From Blattamonas nauphoetae (lineage: Eukaryota > Preaxostyla > Oxymonadida), in assembly GCA_033064195.1 (NCBI GenBank), contig JARBJD010000167.1, positions 1 to 64,000 on the forward strand: a stretch of 64,000 bases of DNA. The letters are read 5' to 3'. Each line of letters starts with the position of its first letter. Position 1 is the first letter of the stretch. Of the stretch, positions 28,187-38,111 are shown one piece after another. A model generated the notes under the pieces. It was given only the letters and a program-made list of their open reading frames with translations, was not told the origin of the DNA and made no database searches. A program made the position numbers and the translations under genes.

Positions 28187-31153
28187 TTAAGACAATAAAT
28201 CAGAGAATAACACGACAAATTCATCGCTTCTCCATTCGAGGCATTCTTTCAGGCCATGTCTGTTGTCAGCCTTGTCTTCAACTCCCGCCTCCTCCAATCT
28301 TTCCTCCTCTTCCTTCTCCGTCCGTTCCACTGTCTCCTTCGCATCCTCCTCTTTCTTCTTCCCTTTCCTCTTTTTTCGTGGAATCAGAAGTGGAAGTGCA
28401 GATCGTACGAATTCCGGCGCTGCCTGAATCTTAATCCGTACGGCCGGTTTCCCCTCCATCTCTCCCGCCTCACTCGACAGCAGAGGAGCCGACGACGCGC
28501 CAGGAACGGTGAGTGGTGGAGATGTGTTCAGCTGAGCGGTCACACTTGATGAGGGTGGAACGGGAACTGTGGTTTTCTGGATCGGAGTCGGTTTTTTGGC
28601 GGTTGGCTTGGATGGCGTTTCTGGTTTCGGTTTTTCCTTTGGTGGAGGTGCCTGTTTGGGTGCTTCGAGAGCTGCCAGTTTCTTCGCTTCCTCCTTCCTC
28701 CTCTCCTCTTCCGCTCTCTCTCGGAACATGGGCGATGAGGAGTGAGGCGGCTCTTCCTCCACAAACGTTCTTTCGTCACCAACGTCCTTCTCCACACGCA
28801 CCACTTCAATCCCCACTCTCTTCACAACTCTGTCCAGCGATGTCAGCCGGTCGTATTGTCTTTTGTGAAAGAACCGCAGCAAATTCCGTCGCCGTCGCTG
28901 GAGTTCGGGAAGGTGAGTGATGGGGACAGGTTGGGAGAAGTCGATAGGAGCTGCTGCTTCAGTGTTCTCGTTGTTTTGGCCGTCTTTTTCGTTTTCCTCG
29001 AAGCTGGTGAAGAGTTCCCAAAGAACGTAAGCTTCAGCTGGGTCGTCGAGTGTGGCAGTGGGCTCGGAGAAAGAGGGGAGGAACGAATGGAGGGCGTGTG
29101 GGGGTGGAGTGGAGATGGGTGAGTGGATGATCTGGATGAAGCCATGGACAGAAGACTGCAACTGTGCTGAGGGTTGCTGTGTCGGTGAAGTCACTAACTG
29201 GCCTGGTGGTGAGTTCTGTGTTGGTTGGGAGATGAGGGGGGCGAGATGGGTCTGTGGTGGTTGGGGAGATGGCGTGTAGATGTGTGGATTGGCTGTCTGG
29301 ACGGGAGGTTGTTGCACAGGCACTTGTGGAAGCTCTGTTCCGACTTTCTCCATCTCTGGCTCGGCCTGTGGAATGAATTCGATGGTTCTTTTTGGCAGTT
29401 CAGGGATGGGTTGTGGTTGTGTGGTGGCGAAGAGTGGGCGCATCGGAACATGCAGAACCTGACCAAGTTGAAGCGGCAGATCGAATTTTGGGTTCGAAAT
29501 TTCGATTGTGGGAGGAGACGGTTCGCGCAGGAAGTTTGGGTGAGTTTGAGGAGCACCCGCATACTCAATTTCATTCCGTTTCTGGTTCGCACTGTTGCTG
29601 TCATCGGAATCTTGCGTAAGATCGAAGAGTGAGTGGTGGAAAGGTTGATTTCGGGTGAGAGGCTGAGCAGTTTCGATTTGGTGTGGTTGGTGTTCGCCGC
29701 TTGCTTCTCGTCGTCGTTCTTCTTCCCTGTGACGACGACGCTCTTCCTCACGGCGGTCATCGCGTCGAAGATACTCACGTTCACGTCTTTCGAGTTCTTT
29801 CCGTCTTTTTCGCTCTCGCTCCTCTCGTTCCCACTCCCGCTTGATTTCTCGAATAAGCCGCATCTTCTCCTCTTCTTCAATTCCATGAGAGGAGCTCCGA
29901 TGATCCCTTCTTTCGTTTTCTCGCCGTCTTTCCTCTTCCCGGCGTTCCTCATATCTTCGGCGGTGGTCGTAGTGATCGCGGGATCGTGACTCATAATCGG
30001 AAGATGAATCGGAGTCTTTGGACAGGATTTCGTCTTCTTCGCGTCTTTTGTTGTGAAATCGCTCGTTTTGGGCTGGCGGCGAGGATTCGATGAGACTGTT
30101 CGAGAGTGCGAGATTGGCGGTTTCTTTTTGTTCTTCGGGGCTCTTTTCTTGTTTTTGGCGAGATTTATCGGGCATAAAAACTGGAATGTCCTGAATGCGG
30201 GTCACAAAAGAGGATTGGGGGACGTTTTTCTCAGGTTTTGACGTGGGTGATTGGTTGGGATCCTTGTGGGATGGATGAAATGCGGGAATGTCTGACAAAG
30301 TAAGAGTTTGGGCTGGAAATGATTGTGGGAGCGGCTGGGCTGGATCATAATACCTGTTCGCCTTCTCAGTGGGAGTTGGTTTCGTTGCGGTGGATGGATC
30401 ATACCATCGTCCAATTGGTGGGTATGGTTGTGTTTTGTGAGGATTCGGACTGGGAGATGTGTGTATAGCACCGTAGAGGCTGTTTTGGCTTCGTTTGGGA
30501 TCAGTGGGGCGAAATGGGGCGAATGGATGAGATGTTGATGCAAAGGGGACGCCAAAATTGGAGGAATTGTGATATCCCGAGGAGGGGTGACGAGAGTGGT
30601 GATGGGGTTCGTATTTGTAGGATTGAGAGGTTGGCCAAGGAGGATGATGTGAAGTGGGTTGATGTGTGTGTGAAGAATGGGGAATGGATGAAGGGTGAAT
30701 TGGCATGGAAGGTGAATTGTTGGATTGGTGTGGTGATGTAGTGGTTACTTTTATGGGATTTTGGGGTGTTTGTGGAGGAGTCGCTGTTGTCTTTTTTTTG
30801 TCATCCGTTTTTGAATCCTTCGGGTCTAATTTGCGTTCTTTTTTAAGTCGATGCTTTGTGTAAACAAATTCTTTGGCAAATACATTCAAATTGGTGGTCT
30901 CTAAGATTGATTTTGGTTCTTGTTCTTTGATTTCTTGATTGGGATCTTCTCGTTTGAGAGTTGGAGGAGGAGAGAGTAAGGTGGGAAGAAAATCAGCGTC
31001 ACGTTCAACTCTCGCATGTTGTGTATCTGCATCATCATTTGAGTCAACTGTGTCTTCTTCCGAGACGTCTTTTGAATCGAATGCATGAAGTTCATCACTG
31101 TGATAGAGCGAGGAGGAAATGTTCTTAGAAAAACGAAAAACGTCGTACCACAT
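28187..31153 (-). CDS. 988-aa low-complexity protein with charged coiled coil
   Basis: Single open frame from ATG 31153. Residues 1-110 are acidic/mixed. About 110-350 are rich in P, S, T, H and Q, with many short prolines and NPIKV/HPSS-like repeats, probably disordered. About 385-500 form a dense R/E/D segment (RREEERRRENERRDHRS, EIKREWEREERERKRRK) that should form a long charged coiled coil. A more ordered stretch lies near 720-800 (AYVLWELFTSFEENEKD, LLRFFHKRQYDRLTSLDRV). The C-terminus is again K/E-rich. No catalytic domain, signal peptide or membrane segment. Composition of this kind is common in RNA-processing and scaffold proteins, but no family was recognised. Confidence 0.75.
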   Translation of the reverse strand: MWYDVFRFSKNISSSLYHSDELHAFDSKDVSEEDTVDSNDDADTQHARVERDADFLPTLLSPPPTLKREDPNQEIKEQEPKSILETTNLNVFAKEFVYTKHRLKKERKLDPKDSKTDDKKKTTATPPQTPQNPIKVTTTSPHQSNNSPSMPIHPSSIPHSSHTHQPTSHHPPWPTSQSYKYEPHHHSRHPSSGYHNSSNFGVPFASTSHPFAPFRPTDPKRSQNSLYGAIHTSPSPNPHKTQPYPPIGRWYDPSTATKPTPTEKANRYYDPAQPLPQSFPAQTLTLSDIPAFHPSHKDPNQSPTSKPEKNVPQSSFVTRIQDIPVFMPDKSRQKQEKSPEEQKETANLALSNSLIESSPPAQNERFHNKRREEDEILSKDSDSSSDYESRSRDHYDHRRRYEERREEERRRENERRDHRSSSHGIEEEEKMRLIREIKREWEREERERKRRKELERREREYLRRDDRREEERRRHREEERRREASGEHQPHQIETAQPLTRNQPFHHSLFDLTQDSDDSNSANQKRNEIEYAGAPQTHPNFLREPSPPTIEISNPKFDLPLQLGQVLHVPMRPLFATTQPQPIPELPKRTIEFIPQAEPEMEKVGTELPQVPVQQPPVQTANPHIYTPSPQPPQTHLAPLISQPTQNSPPGQLVTSPTQQPSAQLQSSVHGFIQIIHSPISTPPPHALHSFLPSFSEPTATLDDPAEAYVLWELFTSFEENEKDGQNNENTEAAAPIDFSQPVPITHLPELQRRRRNLLRFFHKRQYDRLTSLDRVVKRVGIEVVRVEKDVGDERTFVEEEPPHSSSPMFRERAEEERRKEEAKKLAALEAPKQAPPPKEKPKPETPSKPTAKKPTPIQKTTVPVPPSSSVTAQLNTSPPLTVPGASSAPLLSSEAGEMEGKPAVRIKIQAAPEFVRSALPLLIPRKKRKGKKKEEDAKETVERTEKEEEERLEEAGVEDKADNRHGLKECLEWRSDEFVVLFSDLLS

Positions 31154-31305
31154 TCACAGAATGGAAGTAGCTCCGACTAAAAGCCGGACTGATAGTTTTG
31201 ACGAATAATGAATAAAAGAACGTGGAATTGATCAAGTCTTGAAGATTGAATTGTCAATGGGTTGATCGCAAGGCAATTGACTCTTGAGATGACTCGAGGT
31301 TTCAC

Positions 31306-31725
31306 TCACTTTTTGAACTTGATCCATCGATCATAAACAAGTTTTCGTCTCTCGTCTTTACTCTTTGTAACCGTTTGACCCTGTTGGTTGCTTAACAAAA
31401 GCTGTGTCGGTAATGAATGAAAAGAGGGTTGACCACATCTACTCGCAATCAAACAAACAAAGAAACTGAAGAGAGTGATCCAGCCAGTCCATGTCGATGT
31501 CCATCTCGGTGTCGATGTCGATGCGTGCACTCTCTCCGAACGATGTTGTGGCGCATCCGATTCAGCCGAACGGAGAATGGCACGTGTGTCCGATCGAGAG
31601 GCAGAAACGGTGGGAGTGTGGATTGGGCAGTCACTCGAATCGGTGTCGATTGCTCGCTCCAACACGTATTGGCAGACATTTCGATCTCGTTTCGCATTTG
31701 ATGCGTGTGTAGAAAGCTTCGACAT
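31306..31725 (-). CDS. Possible 3' exon or small gene with one membrane-like helix
   Basis: 139 codons from ATG 31725 (MSKLSTHASNAKRD) to a stop at 31306. A hydrophobic run WITLFSFFVCLIASRCG lies near residue 80-97, followed by a K/R-rich tail. The frame is open upstream of the ATG (GQWKDLREPAGGSD), so it may be the last exon of the gene that begins at 33152. The join could not be fixed. Could also be chance. Confidence 0.25.
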   Translation of the reverse strand: MSKLSTHASNAKRDRNVCQYVLERAIDTDSSDCPIHTPTVSASRSDTRAILRSAESDAPQHRSERVHASTSTPRWTSTWTGWITLFSFFVCLIASRCGQPSFHSLPTQLLLSNQQGQTVTKSKDERRKLVYDRWIKFKK

Positions 31726-31860
31726 GTCCGATCCGCCTGCCGGCTCTCTCAGATCCTTCCACTGTCCCTCCCAGTCAAATCAGAACGATCTTCCCGATTC
31801 TTCCATCCACCACTTTTTTTGTCTGCCTCCAGAAACGCTGTCTCAACTTCCGAAATCCCT

Positions 31861-32337
31861 TCAGATGGAATCCTCGTCAAACTCACAGCCAGCCGACACT
31901 TTCGATGGAGGAGTCGTGGTGGGGTCAGTTTCGTCGGAGGCAGCATCGCCAGCCTTGTCCACCAGTTCTCGCCAGTTGTGCATGTCTGCTCGCTCGTGTT
32001 CCCCTCGTGGTGTCCCTTCGTCACTGTTGTGGTCGGACAGTGTCCAAAGATGAAGGCTCTCGCCCACTCTCATTTCCACTCCGCTTTCTTCTCGTTCTTC
32101 CGCCCCTTCCCTCCTCACCCTCGCTTTCAGCCTCGCCAAACCGTCCTCTCCTCGTTGACCAAAGTCGATCGTGCTCGCCTTGTCTCCACATTCATACTTG
32201 TCCACCTCTGCCGCATCGCCAGTCACAGCGCTGTCCCCTTCGTTTCTTCTCACTCTTCTCTCCCACAACACAAGCTCCTCGTCTTCAATCTCACGCAGTG
32301 CACTGCCAGTCCCAACATCGATGAAGAAGCACAAACA
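31861..32337 (-). CDS. Possible continuation exon of the PHD-finger gene
   Basis: A minus-strand frame that looks coding: EDEELVLWERRVRRNEGDSA, KASTIDFGQRGEDGLARLKA, DMHNWRELVDKAGDAASDE. It would follow the 32363-33152 gene if an intron starting GTTTAG (32368) is removed up to an AG before IEDEEL. A further 28-nt intron (GTGAGTTTGACGAGGATTCC... to AG) would extend it into ISEVETAFLEADKKSGGW. Alternatively it is a separate gene. Confidence 0.35.
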   Translation of the reverse strand, partial: CLCFFIDVGTGSALREIEDEELVLWERRVRRNEGDSAVTGDAAEVDKYECGDKASTIDFGQRGEDGLARLKARVRREGAEEREESGVEMRVGESLHLWTLSDHNSDEGTPRGEHERADMHNWRELVDKAGDAASDETDPTTTPPSKVSAGCEFDEDSI

Positions 32338-32362
32338 GAGATGAGAGAACAGAACAGGCACA

Positions 32363-33152
32363 CTAAACTGCGATGATGGGTGTCCCGTCCTCGTCGAAGC
32401 CATCCTCCCCCACGCAGTTCCCACACTCCAACGACCGCCGAATCCGACTGCTCGCAAGAGGAGATCGCGAAGTGTCCAGATGCACTCCATCAGAGCGAGT
32501 GAAGACAGCTGCTGAGGACACGTCAGGCACGATCACTCCACTTCTGAAGACGGGAGAAGAACGAGAGATGAGTAAAGTGAAGATGGAAAAAGAATGAGAA
32601 GAGATGGGAGAGAGAAAAACAGACATGATTGCGACGAGTTCGTTTGGGCTCACTCGACCTTTCAGAAACACTCCGACTGAACTTTGGGAGCCAGCGAAGG
32701 AGGGATGGAGCGAGGGGGCGAGGACGAGTGTGAAGGGACAGCTGAGAAAGGGCCGAAGCACAGCACCTGCGAAGATCAGAACAAGAGAGGCAGACACGAC
32801 CCATCTGGAGAGACCGACGTGTGGTGCAGCACAACTGACGCTGAGTGAGGGAAGAGCAGCTCGGCCAGAGAAGATGGATCCAATTCGTTGAAACACGAGT
32901 CGCAGAGAAAGTCGCTGAGAGTAAGGAGATTGACAAGAAGAGAGGAGAGAAGAGAAGAGACGTCATTGGAGTCGGAACAGGCACACTCGAAGTCCACAGC
33001 TCGCACAGCCAATGTCACAAAGAGCGATCGTTGGGAAGCGCACGAGAAGTGGCAACATTCCCCACACTTCACACACTCCATCACTGCACACATCACACAG
33101 AAGAGAACACACCATCGTCCTTCCGCACCGACGAGGCGCAGAAACGGCACAT
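32363..33152 (-). CDS. PHD-finger protein with 29-nt introns
   Basis: Start at ATG 33152. Exon 1 (33152-33113) [13 protein letters not shown]; a 29-nt intron 33112-33084; exon 2 (33083-32796) from [15 protein letters not shown] to SVSPDGS; a 29-nt intron 32795-32767; exon 3 (32766-32625); an 81-nt intron 32624-32544; exon 4 to a TAG at 32363 ([20 protein letters not shown]). All four exons join in frame at GT-AG borders. The cysteine/histidine order CRFC, CVKC, H-x2-C, then FLCDSC is that of a C4HC3 PHD finger, usually a reader of histone H3 tails. The loop between H-x2-C and the last pair is unusually long (about 55 residues), and a further C-x2-C pair (ECGNC) lies in exon 4. Its start overlaps the open frame of the upstream C2H2 gene. 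Confidence 0.6.
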
Positions 33153-34084
33153 CGACAGAACTTCGTGTTCGGCCACACTGCGATTCTCATCTTCTGACTC
33201 ACCGAGCACAGTACCTCTGTTCTGTTTCGTCTGAACGAAGAGATGAGTGAATGAGGGCAAACTGGAAAGTGAAGACGATGGAGGTTTCGCTCATGCTTTC
33301 TGCGAGCAGATGAATCCTTGAATGCCTGCGGACATCCTGGAAAAGTGCATTTGTATGGTCTGTCATCAGAGTGGATTAGTTCATGTCTTGTCAGTTGAGA
33401 CGAAACTTTGAAAGCTTTTTCACATCCAGGGAATGAGCATTTGTATGGTTTCTCACCAGTGTGGATTCGTTTGTGGATGTGCAAACTTGACCATTGTGTA
33501 AAAGCTTTTCCACATCCAGCGAATGAGCATTTGTATGGTTTCTCACCAGTGTGGGTTCTTTCGTGGTCTCGGAGACTCGTTGTGTGAGCAAATCCTTTCC
33601 CACATCCAGGAAATGAGCATTTGTATGGTTTTTCGCCAGTGTGGACTCGATTGTGCATTATCAGTCCAGATGAGGTGGAAAATACTTTTCCACATCCATG
33701 GATTGCGCATTTGTATGGCTTCTCACCAGTGTGGATTCTTCTGTGGTTAATGAGATTAGATAATTGTTTAAAAGCTTTTCCACATCCGGTGAATGAACAT
33801 TTGAATGGTTTTTCACCAGTGTGGGTTCTTTCATGTGTTTTGAGAGCAGATGATTGTGAAAAAGCTTTTTCACATCCAGGAAATGTGCATTGGAATGGTT
33901 TATCACCAGAATGGATTTGTTTGTGAGATATGAGAGTAGATGACCTGGTAAACGCTTTTCCACATCCAGGAAAAGTGCATTTGTACGGTTTCTCGCCAGT
34001 GTGGGTTCGTTCGTGTTCGTTGAGATTTGTGGAATCTTTCGTCGAATAATCACAAAATGAGCACTGATATAGCTTTTCAGACAT
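32963..34084 (-). CDS. C2H2 zinc-finger protein, nine fingers
   Basis: From ATG 34084 ([11 protein letters not shown]); the frame is open further upstream without ATG. One C-x2-C finger is followed by eight TFIIIA-style C-x4-C...H-x3-5-H fingers ([10 protein letters not shown] type), joined by the classical TGEKPYKC linkers. The array covers residues 6-275 or so and ends at RRKHERNLH. Such arrays bind DNA in a sequence-specific way; nuclear factor expected. After the last finger the frame runs on for about 95 codons to 32963 without zinc-finger pattern and overlaps the start of the PHD gene in another frame, so the true 3' end may be near 33240 by splicing. The repeats are uniform at DNA level, which favours unequal exchange. 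Confidence 0.85.
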   Translation of the reverse strand: MSEKLYQCSFCDYSTKDSTNLNEHERTHTGEKPYKCTFPGCGKAFTRSSTLISHKQIHSGDKPFQCTFPGCEKAFSQSSALKTHERTHTGEKPFKCSFTGCGKAFKQLSNLINHRRIHTGEKPYKCAIHGCGKVFSTSSGLIMHNRVHTGEKPYKCSFPGCGKGFAHTTSLRDHERTHTGEKPYKCSFAGCGKAFTQWSSLHIHKRIHTGEKPYKCSFPGCEKAFKVSSQLTRHELIHSDDRPYKCTFPGCPQAFKDSSARRKHERNLHRLHFPVCPHSLISSFRRNRTEVLCSVSQKMRIAVWPNTKFCRCAVSAPRRCGRTMVCSLLCDVCSDGVCEVWGMLPLLVRFPTIALCDIGCASCGLRVCLFRLQ

Positions 34085-34439
34085 GGATAGTTTCACCAAG
34101 TTCGCGCAATACGATTCATGTCGATAATTGCGAATGTTTGAACGAGATGAACAGAAATGATGGGGCGCTAAACGCCTCCAATCATGATCCACGTTTTTCT
34201 GGTTGTTGTTGACTTCGTTTATTGAGTTCTGTTAGTTGCTTCACTCAGAAACGGGTGAACATTGCCATTACGACCTGTCAGGAACAGCTCCCCACTCAGA
34301 AACTTCACAATTCATGTAATATCCGAAAAAGACGAAAAATCAGAATAATACGGACATTGAAAACTACTCTGGCGTTTGACGCCAGCAGTAGCAGGGATCG
34401 CAGAAACGTCTGTTGGCTTCGTTTCTATTGCGAGCAGCA
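34085..34439. other. Upstream region of the C2H2 gene
   Basis: No gene supported. The frame of the C2H2 gene stays open for 36 codons above the ATG (from a GTG at 34192), which could be a 5' exon. Confidence 0.3.
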
Positions 34440-34935
34440 GGTTGACAGGTCAGCATCGGACATCGTGGAGAGATGACGAAGGCAACCAGGGTGAGTGCAA
34501 CTGTCCTTCCGAGGATCGTCACCCTGTTTGGACAGAATCTCCGTCTGATCAGAAAACGTGGCTTGGGACGACGAGGAGAATATGTCAGTTGTTGTCATTG
34601 CGACAGTGTGGCGAACTGAACTGGTGTCGACTTTGTGAAAACGTGATACGTTGAGGTTATCCTCCAAAGTTACGTGATCCCCTCTCACAGTGTATCCTCC
34701 TGCTTTCCCAGCTGTCGCCACACACTCCACAAAGCGGGTTTTCCAGATGAAGCAGATCGGCCGCGGTGGAATTCGCAGCTCCGAGGGTCAATGCCATTTC
34801 GATTGCCGATTCACTCGGAATCCAGGAATTCTCGTCGAATCAAGATTATTGAATGAACACGATGACATTGTCAGTTTAGCGTCATCTGTTGCTGTGATGA
34901 GAGACCTGCAACGCCAAATCGTGTCTTTTTGACTT
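34440..34935 (-). pseudogene. Relic of a beta-helix (pectin-lyase-like) repeat protein
   Basis: The minus strand reads LTMSSCSFNNLDSTRI near 34890 and, in another frame, GYTVRGDHVTLEDNLNVSRF and TVAMTTTDIFSSSSQATFS between 34730 and 34500. These short serine/asparagine-rich strands match the right-handed beta-helix repeats of the receptor-like gene at 54.2 kb. Stops and frame changes show decay. No start, signal peptide or kinase part here. Confidence 0.4.
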
Positions 34936-34959
34936 TGAAATGTGTCCCTCTTTTGATGA

Positions 34960-35740
34960 TCATTGTTTCGGGGAGTCGGCGTTTATTGACAGCATATCGC
35001 TTTTGAAAGTCTGCCGTTCGCTCCGCACATCGCGTAAAAGGAACGATTTCCCCGAAATCTGAGCATGTGTGATTGAATCAAAGATGTTGTCGGACACGTT
35101 CCCCATCGTCAAAGAGGGAAGAATGGTGGAGTACGTCTCGATAGATGGAAAAGAGGACGTGTGGAGAGCTGGTGGGCTTGGTGAATAAAGCAGAGACACT
35201 GTGTGGTCGATGGTTTTGGGGAAGGCAGAGGTTGGGAAGGAGAAGGGAGTGGTGAAGACGAAGTTCTGGTCGGGTGTGTATTCCGAAGCGAGGATCATTC
35301 CGTCGACGGTCAGCATCGATTCGTCGGTCTCGCTGATGTCAGCGCAGACGAGAAGAAGGTCGTGCTCTTCGCCATCAATTTCAATGGTTTTCGTTCAAAT
35401 TGATGGTTGCACGTGAGTGGCCAGGGATGGTTCTGGGGAGAAGGGGTCGACGAGGATTCGAGAACTGCCACAGGTCATTCAGTCTGTCCTCCTCCCCATT
35501 CCAGTCCATCCCGTGTCCATCAAACACGAACAGATTCTCAGCGTGCTCGCAGAGTGACGTCTCTTCGATCCCTTTTGTTGCTTCTGGGCATGGTGTCTGT
35601 GTGCGGTTCCACGAGTCGTTTGTCGGGCAATTAAATGGACGTCGTTCAAGAGCAGTTGTCGTCGTTACTTTCGACAAACACTCACAATCAGCCAAATGTG
35701 GAGACACTGCAGTGGGTGACGTGGGGTGTGGGAACTCCAT
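34960..35740 (-). pseudogene. Kelch-repeat gene relic, copy 1
   Basis: Kelch-like blade LFVFDGHGMDWNGEEDRLND followed by LWQF (about 35530-35440), then, after a frame change and a TGA where copy 2 has TGG, EIDGEEHDLLLVCADISETD and SMLTVDGMILASEYTPDQNF, ending at 34960. Copy 2 (47503-50150) contains the same order with IWTKTIEIDDEEHDLLL. Kelch propellers are protein-interaction domains. This copy is dead: at least one frameshift and one nonsense change are visible. Confidence 0.55.
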
Positions 35741-35887
35741 CGATGGAGTTGAAGACGAGAGTGGATGTTGGGTGGGGATCGAGGGAGATCTGGCTCATGT
35801 GGCTAGCAATTGCCCCGCTGTCCACTCCGCCGAAGAGATCCAAGATGATCTGTGGTGAGAGGCGCAATGACAGTCACCAGTATGTGC

Positions 35888-36600
35888 AACACCGAGTGAG
35901 GTGAGGGGAGAAACAGAGGAGAGTGGGAGGGTGTGGGTGGTGAGGGAGAGGCAGAGGGGAGTGGGAGGGTGTGGGTGGTGAGGAAGAGGCAGAGGGGAGT
36001 GGGAGGGTGAGGGTGGTGAGGGAGAGGCAGAGGGGAGAGGTAGGGTGTGGGTGGTGAGGGAGAGGCAGAGGGGAGTGGGAGGGTGTGGGTGGTGAGGAAG
36101 AGGCAGAGGGAGTGGGAGGGTGTGGGTGGTGAGGGAGAGGGAGAGGGGAGTGGGAGGGTGTGGGTGGTGAGGAAGAGGCAGAGGGGAGTGGGAGGGTGTG
36201 GGTGGTGAGGGAGAGGCAGAGGGGAGTGGGAGGGTGTGGGTGGTGAGGAAGAGGCAGAGGGAGTGGGAGGGTGTGGGTGGTGAGGGAGTGGAAGAGGGAG
36301 TGGGAGGGTGAGGGTGGTGAGGAAGAGGCAGAGGGGAGTGGGAGGGTGTGGGTGGTGAGGGAGAGGCAGAGGGGAGTGGGAGGGTGTGGGTGGTGAGGGA
36401 GAGGCAGAGGGGAGAGGTAGGGTGTGGGTGGTGAGGGAGAGGCAGAGGGGAGTGGGAGGGTGAGGGTGGTGAGGAAGAGGCAGAGGGGAGTGGGAGGGTG
36501 TGGGTGGTGAGGGAGAGGCAGAGGGAGTGGGAGGGTGTGGGTGGTGAGGGAGAGGCAGAGGGGAGTGGGAGGGTGTGGGTGGTGGGGGAGAGGAAGGGGG
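35888..36600. repeat. 38-bp minisatellite, about 19 units
   Basis: Regular tandem array of GTGGGTGGTGAGGGAGAGGC plus AGAGGGGAGTGGGAGGGT, with GGAAGAGGC variants and occasional GAGGTAGGG units. On the complementary strand it matches the arrays at 19420-19955. G-rich strand on plus. Three open minus-strand frames across it follow from the stop-free unit. Confidence 0.95.
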
Positions 36601-37004
36601 GAGTGGAATATTGGTTGAAGGGCGACAAGGGCGAGTCGCCAGGGAGGGCGTGTAAGTCGCGTGTCCTTCAGTGGACGATAACAACAACGAGTGCTTTGAC
36701 AGTATCTCGTCGAGATCGATGGATTCGCCCTTTCAATCGCCACACGATGCCCACACAAATCAAAATGTTGCATCCAGCCGAGAAAAAGAGGATTTGGAGT
36801 GTGTGTGTCCAGTGTGGTGGAGATTGTGGGAGTGAGTTGTCGATCAACTGTACAATGCTTCGTGGTCAATCACTCTTCAAATCAAGAGAGCGAGAGAGTC
36901 GTCGTGAAATCGTTGGAGAAATGAGGAAAAGGGGTGGGAGACGGTTGAGTGTGGAGAGCGAAGGATGTTGTTTGGTTCGAATCTTCGCTGGTTCTAGTTG
37001 GATT
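36601..37004. other. Spacer block duplicated at 50134-50522
   Basis: No gene. Shares long stretches with 50134-50522 (GGCGACAAGGGCGAGTCGC, CAATCGCCACACGATGCCCA), and its right part holds the inverted 3' flank of the family (TCTTCGCTGGTTCTAG). Confidence 0.6.
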
Positions 37005-38075
37005 CTATTGTCGTCGAGGTAAGTTCATGCCCAGCAGGTTGCTCCAATCAATCGAGTTGTCGATAAGCCATCCTCCGTACTCGTCTTTGTCGTTCCGCAG
37101 CTTTTCCTCAATCACATCTTCCAAACCCTCCATTCTCAACTTTCGATGAACTTTTTTCCACATATGTCGCTCTTCTTCCCCTTTTTTGTTCCAGTTCCGC
37201 TGAATATCAACCATTGAAGATAGAAAACTGGAGATTGAGTAGTCAGATTCGTAGAATGTGAGACAACTCGAGATCGTGGCAAACATGGGCAGATTCAGGA
37301 CAAAATCCATTGTCGGTCGATAAGAAGGAGATATTTCGAGAATGTGGGCGAGGAGTGTCAGAAAATACCTGGATTGGTCTCCATCGACGATTGAATAGCG
37401 GTTCACGCACAAATGGAGAATATACTTCTCCGAAGGGACAACTACTTGCTGCAAAACCGTCTCGTGAACAGCTTGTCGCTGGTTGGCATCTTCAAATGCC
37501 ACTTCTCCAAGTCTATGTGGAGTTATTACAAAGAGAGAAGTGGCGATGATTAAATGGAGATGGAGGTGTACATCGACTGCGTCGACAAGAGAAAGAGACA
37601 GTGGATTGAGAATGCTGATGAGCTGAGGGATCATGTCAGCTTTCACGAGTGCAAGGCGGTGTGTGGCTGAACAGTTCGCGAGTAGAGTTCTGAGCATCTT
37701 CATTGTTGAGGTGGTGATGTCCTCATTGGGTATGGAAACGAGCACCACAATGGACTGTACGAAGTCTGTCAATGAATCATCAGAGTTCGAAGCAAAGCTG
37801 TTGAGAAAAGCATGTGCTGAAGATCGAGTCAGCAGATCCACAGATTCGAGAAAGTTCACGGCTTTAGCTTCCAGAGAGTCGTCAAGTGCAGGCTGAAACT
37901 TTATAGTGGCAACAAGAGACTGAAAGACAACGGCCTTTTCGTCTTCGGATTCAATTGGATTGTATTGCCAATTCAGGAAAGCAGAACAATCTGATGAGAA
38001 TGACAAATGCGGAGAGGGCGAACCAGAGGATGTCTGTTCAAGAGAGGAATCTTTATTAGCGATTGAAGCTGTCAT
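37005..38075 (-). CDS. 357-aa family member 7
   Basis: 356 residues from ATG 38075 (MTASIANKDSSLEQ). Blocks: SDCSAFLNWQYNP, VVFQSLVATIKFQPALDDSL, EAKAVNFLESVDLL, QSIVVLVSIPNEDITTST, ALVKADMIPQLISILNPLSL, QRQAVHETVLQQVVVPSEKY, YRPTMDFVLNLPMFATISSC, MWKKVHRKLRMEGLEDVIEE, GMNLPRRQ, TAG stop. Intact single exon. First of the minus-strand cluster, so the family is present as two inverted groups. The box lies upstream at the standard distance. Confidence 0.85.
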   Translation of the reverse strand: MTASIANKDSSLEQTSSGSPSPHLSFSSDCSAFLNWQYNPIESEDEKAVVFQSLVATIKFQPALDDSLEAKAVNFLESVDLLTRSSAHAFLNSFASNSDDSLTDFVQSIVVLVSIPNEDITTSTMKMLRTLLANCSATHRLALVKADMIPQLISILNPLSLSLVDAVDVHLHLHLIIATSLFVITPHRLGEVAFEDANQRQAVHETVLQQVVVPSEKYILHLCVNRYSIVDGDQSRYFLTLLAHILEISPSYRPTMDFVLNLPMFATISSCLTFYESDYSISSFLSSMVDIQRNWNKKGEEERHMWKKVHRKLRMEGLEDVIEEKLRNDKDEYGGWLIDNSIDWSNLLGMNLPRRQ

Positions 38076-38099
38076 TCGGATTCAGTCTGAGAAGAATCA

Positions 38100-38111
38100 C
38101 TCGTTATGGGT
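38100..38111 (-). promoter_or_regulatory. ACCCATAACGAG box, 36 nt before ATG (member 7)
   Basis: Exact consensus on the minus strand; first base at 38111, ATG at 38075. An in-frame TGA follows the box, so it is non-coding here. Confidence 0.6.

Noticed and set aside
33012-34212. Plus-strand frames over the zinc-finger gene (for example [16 protein letters not shown])
   Set aside because: They are the antisense of the regular TGEKPYKC linkers and fingers.
35795-36869. Proline-rich proteins of 277-331 residues encoded across the 38-bp array
   Set aside because: All three minus-strand frames are open at once, as expected from a C-rich, stop-free unit. No start context or non-repeat domain supports any of them.
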